Source: Spirometra erinaceieuropaei (Eukaryota; Platyhelminthes; Cestoda; Diphyllobothriidea; Diphyllobothriidae). From it: a stretch of 64,000 bases of DNA. The notes under the pieces are model-generated. The model did not search any database. It was not told where the DNA came from and saw only the letters and a list, made by a program, of their open reading frames with translations. Each line of letters opens with the position of its first letter. The stretch's first letter is position 1. The position numbers and the translations under genes are program-made. The stretch lies in assembly GCA_902702965.1 (NCBI GenBank), contig CACRXP010000984.1, forward strand, positions 111,357 through 175,356. Reading direction: 5' to 3'. This document shows positions 55,101 to 64,000 of this stretch, one piece after another.

Positions 55101-56848
55101 TTGCAATCTGTTCTTTAGCTGACGCTTGAGTGCGAGTTGCCAACCGCACCGGTGTTTTTCTCCTGTGCACGGACCTTTGTTGATGAAAATGTGACTAAGT
55201 TGATGCAGATATCACAAATAAGACATTTTGGTCGAAATGGGCAATAGTTGGCACTATGAACCGTCGTTAGTGAATTTGGCGATTTAAGTTCCTAAAAAGG
55301 TGCTAGTGTAATGTAAAGATGCCCTCATAATCTTGGTTCTGATAAACAAGGAATGTATAAAAGATCAGTATAACATGGGGAATAGGCAGAGTAGAATACT
55401 GTTTCAAAATTAACGCGTGGATGGAGATCAACAAAAATAGCCGTTTAAACTCAAAATAATGCCTAGGCAGCGTGGTTGTAAACATAATTATTAGGTGCAA
55501 TTGTAAACATACAATCTAGTGTATATTATGAGAACTTTCCCTACTTACATTTCTTTGTAGTTATTTTTTACGCTGGAGCACGCTGCGTTTCAGACCGTCC
55601 GTGGAACAGTTATAAAGACCTAAGGATTTTCGGTGTTTCAATCAATTGCTCATAATTATAGATTCTGTTGTATGTGTTTATGAAAACCTTTAAAATACGA
55701 TATTTCGTGGAAGCATTTACGGAGGTGGTGAGTCCTTGGACATCGTGTTTCGTTCAGGTGGTCGTTTGGGCCATATTTATACTCATTCAAATATGCGACC
55801 GTTCACAAAGAAAGTCGACAATAAATTTTCCGTGGATCAATTAAAAGACGTCCTATGGTAAGCTACATTTTCAAAAAAAGCTGATTAGGTATTTTGCTGG
55901 CGGATGTCTGTGTTTTTTATCTTCTACGGAGACTACGTCAAGGCAAAAATGTGACGTTTGATCGGCTTCTCCCGCCCTTTGAAAAGCAGTGATAGTATTT
56001 CTGCTGCAAATGATGAAACTCACTTCCATTTTTTATTGGGACCGTTTTTTAATATTTCTCTACTTCTAGGCCCTTTTCGAAGACTTTTGATGCACAGTAG
56101 AGTAGCCATATGAATACTAATATAGTGCCAGATCTCGTAACCTCCTCTCCATTTCCGTTTCTAAATAATGCATCAGCGGAAACTATATCACATAAAAGTA
56201 TAAAAGCGCATGCTTAGAAGTTACCATAGACGCTTTGTGAAGAGTCTTTTCGCGACAAGTTATCGTGTGCTCGCATAGAGCATACTGTCAACAGGCGTCA
56301 TTGCTGCGTTCTAGGGCATGAAATCGCACAGATTTGCAAATCGATTTTTCTTAAAAATAACAGAACCTCCGGTTTCCAAAGATAACCTCAATGCCTGCAC
56401 CCTGATCAATCAGATTTAAGTAGTGAAAAAATCAATTTTCAAGTGTGTACGTTTCGTTTGGTATACCTCATTCCCTTCCCACAGAAAAACATAAGCGGAT
56501 GCACAAACTTAGTCTAGGATAGTTATTAGCATAGAAAACCGCCGGAATATAGGGAAGCCTAGATTTCCGTTCAAGTTTACAAACGTTTTGACTGGTAAAA
56601 TGATTTACAAACAAACGTGCACAGAAAAAGGGCATTTTATGGAACAGCGTAGGCTGATAAATAAAGAGTGCGTCATTTAATTGTCCACAATTAATAACCT
56701 CGAGTTTCCTCATTGCATTTTGGGAGTTAGATCACATACCGTACAAAAAACGCGACTCCCAGGAAACAGTTAAAAATCGTACATGCGATCGCTAGAGCGA
56801 AAATCTTATTTGCCTGACGTTCCTACATCGTTATCACGTGTGGCTAAA
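55101..56848. other. Stretch without a recognised gene
   Basis: AT-rich; nothing recognised. Confidence 0.35.
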
Positions 56849-57819
56849 CAGTGAGTGACCTATCTCATGAAATGTTGGCCAAAATTCTAAAGTGCCTTTT
56901 TGATTAGGAAGAATTACTTAGGCGGGGTTGTACTGCTAATTGTCAGGCGGCATAATCCTATAGTATTTCGGACTTGCCTGGATGATAGCCTTTGAATGCA
57001 CTTTTTGGCCTCCTGAAGACACCGCATTTGGGAAAAATGGCTACTTCAGTAGCACGCATCTTTTACATTTATTTTCGGCGACCTTATTCTATGGAAAACA
57101 TTTCAAAATGTGCTTTCTTCTACTCGTTTGGTAGGAGATCATCTCATCCTCACATCTGATACTCGCAAAAAGGGTATCTTTAGGTTTTAAAAAGTTTTTC
57201 AAATTCCGGATACTTTTGAGCGTGATCAACCGTCGCATTACCATTTATCGATTCCAGTCGACAAGGCGTATGTTTTTCGCATAAAGAAAATCCTATGTTC
57301 CCGTATGTCTCTAAGAAGATATCACAAAGTGTTCATAATATTTTGCAATTGATAAAGGCTATGTTGTATTTTTCATGAGGAGCATTGGTAATCAGACAGG
57401 TATGATGTTGTGTGAATGGACATGGCGCAGTATCAAAAAATCCCATAATTGGAAACTTTTTAAAACCGAGAGACACTCTTTCTTCGAGTATAAAATGTAA
57501 AGATGACGGGATTTCCTACCCAACCAGCAAAAGAAGGCATATTTTGTCCATGCTGTCCACATAATATAGTCGGCTCTATAAGAGCATCGGAAATCGATGG
57601 AAAAAATGTACGTTACTTAAGTAGTCACGTTTTACCTAGTTACGTTTATGCAGGGGGTCGGAGGGAAGTGCGTTTAAAGGCCAACATCCTGCAAGTCCGA
57701 AATGTTACAGGATTATGCCGCATGGCAATCGGTATTGCAACCCCATCTAGTTAATCTTTCCTGTTTCAAGTCGCATTTCAGAATTTCGGCCAACATTTCA
57801 TTAGAGCGGTCACTCGCTG
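56849..57819. mobile_element. Foldback element FB, subfamily B, full-length form
   Basis: 971 bp. Left end CAGTGAGTGACCTATCTCAT then GAAATGTTGGCC; right end GGCCAACATTTCATTAGAGC then GGTCACTCGCTG, an inverted repeat. Arms of several hundred bp face each other (GGTTTTAAAAAGTTTTTCAA near 57193 against AACTTTTTAAAACC near 57454). No coding frame. The right arm is slightly more decayed. Confidence 0.82.
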
Positions 57820-57949
57820 ATTATCTGTCAAACAAAAAATGCTGGCGGCATGTTATCGTCCACTATCTTCGGAATTTAAGTTAATTATGATACTAAAATA
57901 TAGCTCCATGGAACGTTTCATTAACGAATGCATTTGCTCGAAGCGCGAC

Positions 57950-58140
57950 AACAGTTTACGGAACCTGATATGTGTACATTTTGTGCAACGTCCAGCCCTT
58001 CGGGGGAAAGCCAGTCTGCAACCCCACGAATTAATACCTGCCGCTCCGTGGCAAAAAATAGTCGAATCCACTCGAGAACTTTACAGACACTGGAATGGAC
58101 ATCGTTTCTTTCTTAGGGGCCATCAACCTCAAAAGTCTAA
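57950..58140 (+). pseudogene. Possible Ty3/gypsy-type integrase scrap
   Basis: In one frame DMCTFCATSSPSGES resembles the second Cys pair of an integrase zinc-binding domain. After a shift, GKASLQPHELIPAAPWQKIV then ESTRELYRHWNGHRFFL resembles the start of the catalytic core (A-x-LQP ... PWQ-x-h-x-x-D ... G-x-R-x-h-L). The first catalytic aspartate appears as E. Only about 60 residues are visible and no LTR was seen. Confidence 0.4.
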
Positions 58141-58354
58141 GTTCTGACTTAACTGATACTTAAGTCCTTTCCTAAAATCCGGACGGATCTACGACCGTCG
58201 GCTTTTTATGACCTCACGCCAATAACTGCCGATCGACGTTTATAGCTCTTCGCAAATACATTTCTTACAGTTGCATGACTACTGTTCAATTCGGTCTTTT
58301 GCCTTAGCAGGATTCCCGAAGTGGAATGGGCATGCGTTTTTCTGCCACCAGGGC
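58141..58354. other. Short stretch without a recognised gene
   Basis: Nothing recognised. Confidence 0.3.
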
Positions 58355-58710
58355 CTACTTAAGACCTTTACGAATTGGATTATTTCTGCGGTGTGAGAAG
58401 ACCTCGGAAGTAGTTTCATCTGCCGTTCTGACTGCCAAGGCCCACATTCTACCCTCCATCAACTCCCTTCGTTAGGATGCACTAAAAGTCTCTAATGTTA
58501 TCCGCGTTTCACCGCCAAAAGGACGGCGACGAAAAAACGCTCCACCTTAGAAATTGTTGCTCCTCTTCGCTGCTGCCCATCTCTGCTGTCTACAAAAACA
58601 AACGTTGTTTAGATGGTTAAGCCCATATGTCAAGAGTGACACACTGGAAAACACCCTTGGCTGGCAAAATTTTGAATTTAACCTCTCTGGTGAGAGAGTA
58701 ACTTTGCAAA
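58355..58710. repeat. Dispersed repeat R3, uninterrupted copy
   Basis: Aligns to 14200-14351 followed directly by 14571-14790. The junction region reads GCACTAAAAGTCTCTAATG, i.e. the site that is split and duplicated in the 14-kb copy. It serves as the empty-site reference. No coding function recognised. Confidence 0.65.
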
Positions 58711-59144
58711 ATAAGAACTGCCAAATACTGACTTCTGTCTCATGAAAAATATACTCTGGGAAGAGTTGAAAGTCAACTGGCATATTTTTCCAGCAAGGTT
58801 TGGAAAAGCGTGCTGCTGCCTGCTGAAGACGCAAATGTCTTTGTCTTGTTCAAACCTTTTCAGGTGACCGCATGTTAGCTGCAGTCTCCGCTAGTTCCCT
58901 GCCTGCAGGATAATATTTTTCGGAACGGTTAGTTGACGCTATCGGCCGTGTGTCCTTAATGTCTGGTGTCCAACGCTGACGACTTAAATAAAGGATCGTT
59001 TATGCGCCTGCATTTCGGCAGGACATAAGGTTTGGCCTATTTTCGGCGGGGTTGGGAGGAACGAAGTTTAGCGTCGAGTACGATGAAATAGTAACGGGAA
59101 TCTTAACTTAAGGGAGTTCTTGTTCTATAGATCAAGATGTGGAT
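58711..59144. other. Stretch without a recognised gene
   Basis: Nothing recognised. Confidence 0.3.
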
Positions 59145-59987
59145 ACACTGCTTTTCAATTTCCTGTAGAAACCGAACTCGGCAAAAAATGATTAACTAAG
59201 TTACATGCAATTTTCCTATTGATTTTCGATGGCCTTGCAAATTCAAATATATCTTATAGAAACCATAAACAAAAATATGCCTTCTTCAGTCAATTAGTAG
59301 AGACTTACGTTTTCTTTATATTTTATACTCAAGGGAGGAGTATAACTAGGTTTTAAAAAGTTTCTAATTATGAGAATTTTTAAGACCCCGCAATGTCCAT
59401 TAGCGTAGCATCGTACCTCGCCATTTACCACAGCTCCCCATGAAATGTACAACATATTCCGCATCCATTGTAAAATTTTGTGGACTTTGTATGATATCTT
59501 TTTAACGGCATAGAAAAGTATGTGATTTTCTTTACGCGGAACGCATTCACATTGTAGACTAAAATCGCTAGGCGCTAATGCGACGAATGACCAGGCTCCA
59601 AGTTATTCCGCAATCAGAAAACTTTTTAAAACCTAATAATACTCCTTCCTTAAGAATAAAATATAAAGAAGACGTAACTCTCCATTAATTGACTGAAATA
59701 AGGCCTATTTTTGTTTATGGTTTCTATAAAATACATTTCAATTTGCACGGCCATCGAAAATCAGTGTGAAGAATGCATGCCACTTAAGTAGTCGTCTTTT
59801 ACAGAGTGCGGTTTCTATGGGAGATTGAAAAGAAGTGCAGTTAAAAGCCGACATTCTGCCAAGTCCGAAATGTTATAAAACTAAGTCGCAAGATAATCAT
59901 TATTGCAACCGCGACCAAGTAATTCTTCCTGATCGAAAACGCATTTCAGAATTTCAGCTAACATTTCATGAGATCGTTCACTCACTG
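59145..59987. mobile_element. Foldback element FB, subfamily B, left-truncated
   Basis: The right end is complete (AACATTTCATGAGATCGTTC then ACTCACTG). The left arm starts internally at about 59145 (ACTGCTTTTCAATTTCC). The two arms face each other over about 280 bp, with AACTAGGTTTTAAAAAGTTT near 59346 answering AACTTTTTAAAACCTA near 59619. Confidence 0.8.
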
Positions 59988-60287
59988 GAGGTTCTCTGTC
60001 AGGAAGATGAGTCGGAACGCAATGTCTCCTTTCAGGTACGACCTTTATACTACCTCCACTAATATGGAATCGGAAACGTTCCTTTCTTGTTTGTCTGAAA
60101 GTCTATCGTGCGCTGACCAGGCCTGCGTGGCACCCATAAGCAGGCTGTTTTAATTTGTCAGCCAGTAAATCCGTTCCCGCTCTCGGTTTCCTTGACGTCA
60201 GAGGGAGAAAAGTGTGGCAGATGCAGAGCATGTCGTTGTCACTGCGTTGTGTAACATCGTCGGAAACGACGGCTGAACTGTCATATA

Positions 60288-61274
60288 CAGTAGATGTGCT
60301 AACTCATGAAATGTCAACCGAAATTAGAAAAAGCGTTTTGAATCGAAAAGCTAACTTGAGTAGGGTTCAAAAATGAAATACCATGCAGCATACTCCCATA
60401 ATAATTCAGTTATATCAGGATGTCCGCGTCTGGGTGGACTTCATTGCATCCGCCTGCAAAAGCTGCATTCTATAAAAAATGACTATTAAAGTAGCATGAA
60501 ACTTCGTCATTGATTGTCGATGCCCTTATAAATTCAAATATATTTCATAGAAAACATGCACAAAAATATTCATACTTTTACTTATTTTGTAGAAAATCAC
60601 GTCTTCTTCAACTTCTATACTTGAATTAAAAGTATAATTCGGTTTTAAAAATTTTCCACTTATGAGATTGTTTGGGATCGTGAAATGCCCGTTCGTAAAA
60701 TATCATGTCTCTGCATTTACTAATGCTGCTTGTAAAGTTCACAGTGTGGCTTAAGTCCACTACTAAATTTTAGGGAACCTATCCAGTCTTCTCGTAATAC
60801 TGTAGAGGAATGTATGTTTTTCCGTCCACGGACAATATAGAGCTTAAGGCGTGGAAACCCAGAATGCAAGTGTGACACCAGGTCGGGTTCACAATTATTT
60901 GGGATTGGAAAAGATTTTTAAAACCGAATCATACCCTTCCTTTAAGCATAAAATTTGACAATGCAATTTCTACCAAATGAGGAGAAAAATGAATTTTTTT
61001 ATGCATTTCGTCTATGAGATATATTTAAATTTGTAAGCGTGTCGAGAAAAAGGAGAAAAAATCAGGTCACGTAAGTAGCCATTTCTTGCAGAGTGTATTT
61101 TTACAGGCGGCTAGAAAAAAATTTCGTCCGAAAGCGAGCATCTTAAAGTAACTGAATTATTATGGGATTATACCACATGGTGTTTAATATTAAAAGCTTA
61201 TCTAAGTAATCTTATCGATCCAAAAACGCATTTCAGAGGTACGGTTTGTATTTTATGAGCTAGCACATCTACTG
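60288..61274. mobile_element. Foldback element FB, subfamily A, full-length form
   Basis: 987 bp. Left end CAGTAGATGTGCTAACTCAT then GAAATG; right end TTTATGAGCTAGCACATCTACTG, inverted. It matches the 28559-29530 copy along its whole length, including the unique centre. No coding frame is conserved. Confidence 0.82.
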
Positions 61275-61434
61275 CATACTGAGTAACAACCTTTTTTCAT
61301 CTGTGCGACATAGTGTCTAAACTGGACAAAGCTGTGTGCCCGCTTTTAATTGACGGGATGTTTTAGATTTTTTGGGACCTGGGTTGAATTTTTGGCAGCA
61401 TGACCGTTATGAACTCATCAAGACTTATTAGCAA

Positions 61435-61628
61435 CGTAGTGAGTAACCGATCTCATGAAACGTTAACTGAAATACTGCAATGCGTTTTCGATTAGGAAGG
61501 ATTACTTAGGCGCGGTTGTAATACTGATTATCTTCGGCATAATCCTATAATATTTGGGACTTGACAGGATGTTTTTAACCTCCCGTAGGAACCGCACTCA
61601 GCAAAAAGTGACTACTTAAGTAGCATAC
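61435..61628 (+). mobile_element. Foldback element FB, subfamily B, left-end fragment
   Basis: GTGAGTAACCGATCTCATGA, then GCGTTTTCGATTAGGAAGGA and GTGACTACTTAAGTAGCATA match the left arm of subfamily B. It stops at 61628, close to the 3' end of the following PLE, which may have replaced the rest. Confidence 0.75.
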
Positions 61629-61689
61629 AAATCACTGTATTGGCATCTGTCGACGGCTGTTAAGAATCTCGGCATTTATACCTCATCAA

Positions 61690-62590
61690 CTGTCTTTCCC
61701 ATGTCAGCTTATCAAATACAAAATACAACGCTACATTACAAATGTGGCACTCTCCTATTCTTCCTTAATTGAAAAGTCAATTTTGCAAACACTTGTTTTC
61801 GGTAACTCTTCATCAGGCCAAAAGGGTTATATAGAAGTTTAAATTATGCCAAGTTACAGAGTTTATAAGTGATTCAGGAACTATTAACACCCATCGTTCC
61901 TATGCCAATCTTCGTTTCCACGTACTCGCATGAGGAGGCGTGCTATGGCGTGGTCGCGTGTCGTGTTCACTGGGTCAAGGGGGCGAGAGAGATGGGGGAC
62001 ATAGGCTGTGAGTAATGTTTGTACGTCGGGTGCGTTGTGCACGCACCACTGCCATCAGGAGGTTGGGGCGACGTTGGGGTCGGGTTGGCCACGAAGACAG
62101 AGAGCTTGTGCCAGAGTCTTCTGGAAGCATAGCACTGGATTGGCTAGCCGTATAGCCACTGCCTCGGCTGTAGCTAGCATCCGTTGGCGTAGGCCTCTGG
62201 AGAAGCTTGTTGGAGCCCGGTAGACAACCTGATAGGCTTCTTTGACATCGACTCGGTGATTCATATCGATAAGATGTGCGAGGATAGAACTCGAGATCGA
62301 TTTCTTTTCACCTCTGCCTAGCCAGGCCGGTATTTGTTCACGTACTCTCTTTTCCAGGCGCCTCATTGTATGGTCAATGTATCCCGTTCCCCAGGAGCAA
62401 GTGAATGAGTAAATACACATCGATGTGGTCTGCAAAGGGAGTCGGTCTTTACCTCCCAGGCGTAGGAGGGGAGAGTTCTTGAAACATACACGTAAGTTCG
62501 CCGCGGGGAAAGCGCTATTGATCGCTGTCTTCAGACGCCTTTTTTCCAGGTCACTTGCTGTGTTCCCTTAAAAGGCAGTCTTATAAATAA
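61690..62590 (-). mobile_element. Penelope-like element, family PLE-A, 3' part (copy 2)
   Basis: The minus strand is open from about 62540 to 62055: RRLKTAINSAFPAANLRVCF, LLRLGGKDRLPLQTTSMCIY, SFTCSWGTGYIDHTMRRLEK, RVREQIPAWLGRGEKKSISS, HLIDMNHRVDVKEAYQVVYR and LRQRMLATAEAVAIRLANPV. The GIY-YIG motif is damaged (GYIDHTMRRL where copy 1 has GYIGRTTRRL, and REQ for REH), so the frame is longer than copy 1 but the nuclease is likely inactive. The 3' region to about 61700 ends beyond a hammerhead-like core. Confidence 0.85.
61796..61817 (-). ncRNA. Hammerhead-like core in PLE-A copy 2
   Basis: Minus strand CTGATGA (61817-61811) matches the hammerhead core exactly. It is followed by AGAGTTACC, then GAAAAC. 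Same place as the core at 41192 in copy 1. Helix II is minimal and the cleavage triplet is not clear. Confidence 0.35.
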
Positions 62591-63824
62591 GTCTCTCTTT
62601 TCTGCAGTTGCCATGGTGGGCTTTCCTTAATTGTGTCTTTGGAGTGGACTGGATTGTGCCACGTAGAATTACTGAGCGCCCAACTAGATTTATAGCGAAT
62701 CCAATTCTTTAATACACGGAAGAATGGGCTGTTCAACATCTTAGCATTAATTACGCATTCGTAATGAGCATGAGTAGTGAGGTTTATATTACATCTACAT
62801 CGATGCTTAACTCTGTTTCTAGTTGCAACCAATCCGCCGTTGAATCCAGTGCCGAAGAAGCCTATGTTAAATTCACTGAGGAAACGTCCAACGTTAAATC
62901 ACACTTGACCGTTAGTCAAAAAACGCGGCACGGTTCCTCTGCATGTACGAAATATTTATGTAGGCCCACACACACATCCTCTAGCTAACGTGCCATATTT
63001 TGGGCAAATTAGAGGCGGTCTGGTTAATTGCACCTTACTTAAATACTCCTGGTGAAACCTATGGCCGCTGATACCTCCACGTGGATTTCTGCCTTTTTAT
63101 ACAAAGTGGCATATTTTATTTTCTTGTGTATGCAACCTCCGGGTTTCTGTTATACGTGTTCGAAGGACTTTATGGTCAAGGACTTCGGTTAAGTCAGTTG
63201 TCTGAAAACAGTCAAACAGGACATCCACTTCCATGCGAAGGAGACATGACCACAGAAACAAGAGCTGTGTTCTATAACGTTTCAGACTCACTCTTGAATC
63301 ATTTATTAGAAATATAGTCGGATTGAGGTTATGAGTCACACAGAGTTACAATATTTGTTGCAGTGCGTAGTTGCTACGCCGCTGCATGTCTATTAAAATT
63401 GGTAGTTAGCTCATCCATCGCAGATATTTTCACGTGGCGCTTAGTTTTGATTGGCTATAATCGGTCCGACGACGTGAAACCTCTGTCATTGGGGATGCCA
63501 CCATGCATGTACACATCCGGTTTCTGCACAGGCGTCTGGACAATACTGCGTCACCAAGTTGTGTTCCATACTAGCCCATCTAAACACGGAGTCGGCGATA
63601 CAAACAGTGTTTCCACATGACAGATCAGCCTGCTTCTCCAAGATTACCACGTGTGTTCTGCTAGGGCGTTAACCAAGTGAGGACTAGAGTAAACGAAGGA
63701 TACGATACGTGATACGCGACACAGCGTCTGAGAACAGACGCCGTAAGGTGCCTAATCCAACGTCATCCAAAAACAACATTTCAACCGTCGTTTCCGACAG
63801 TGCCCACCTATGCTACGCAAAACG
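62591..63824. other. Stretch without a recognised gene
   Basis: Several frames of 60-85 codons on both strands, none with a recognised domain or splice structure. Confidence 0.35.
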
Positions 63825-63925
63825 TTGAGAGCAGGGACGGTGACTTGTGCGTGAATTCAGTCTAGAGTAGTTGTAGACTTCCACAGCATTTACCGCACTC
63901 TCTCCCCCCCCCCCCACCTGGGCTC
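63825..63925. repeat. Dispersed repeat R4, copy 2, with a C12 run
   Basis: GGTGACTTGTGCGTGAATTC, then GTTGTAGACT and a TCTACC-like block match 48520-48610. It ends in a run of 12 C at 63904-63915. Confidence 0.5.
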
Positions 63926-64000
63926 GATTTCAAGAAAAAGTCGAGAAAGTTAGGGGTGGGGGAGAACGCAGGTGGATGGAACGGTCGAGCCCGCACTTCG

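Noticed and set aside
1..64000. CRISPR arrays, bacterial operons, rRNA genes
   Set aside because: No regularly spaced repeats, no dense gene packing and no rRNA-like sequence were seen; spliced exons and retroelements show a eukaryotic genome.

Overview
This window looks like a piece of a repeat-rich eukaryotic genome, most likely a flatworm and probably a cestode. The basis is spliced FN3 exons separated by kilobase introns, non-LTR reverse transcriptase remnants of the kind common in flatworms, several Penelope-like elements (PLEs), and a tRNA-derived SINE. The lineage call is an inference from sequence character, because no search could be run. There is one assembly gap of 69 N at 14818-14886.

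Host gene: the only convincing host gene is on the minus strand, from about 32918 (perhaps 33612) down to 16345. Seven exons each encode one fibronectin type III (FN3) domain and have GT/AG borders in phase 1-1. An eighth exon (phase 1-0) looks like the part of a receptor ectodomain that follows an FN3 array. Most of the FN3 domains share four cysteines, which is unusual for FN3. No signal peptide, transmembrane segment or cytoplasmic domain was found, so both ends of the gene appear to lie outside the window or to be unrecognised.

Layout. 1-12 kb: decayed non-LTR elements on both strands, including a nearly full-length minus-strand element (6950-10248) and an open RT fragment at the left edge. 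12-16 kb: unassigned DNA, an inverted PLE-terminus pair inserted in an older repeat, the gap, and a PLE tail. 16-33 kb: the FN3 gene, whose introns hold a PLE with RT and GIY-YIG domains, SINEs, and long inverted-repeat (foldback) elements. 33-47 kb: DNA-transposon remnants, a GC-rich terminal-inverted-repeat element, a PLE with a 27-bp perfect palindrome, and a second nearly full-length non-LTR element (41240-44775). 47-64 kb: a PLE with roughly 190-bp inverted arms, a third non-LTR element (52650-55100), a cluster of foldback elements, a possible Ty3/gypsy integrase scrap, and another PLE.

The most notable signals are the four-cysteine FN3 array, hammerhead-ribozyme-like cores near the 3' ends of three PLE families, the hairpin organisation of PLE-B with a target-site-like duplication around its 14.4-kb relative, and a foldback family found in introns and elsewhere.
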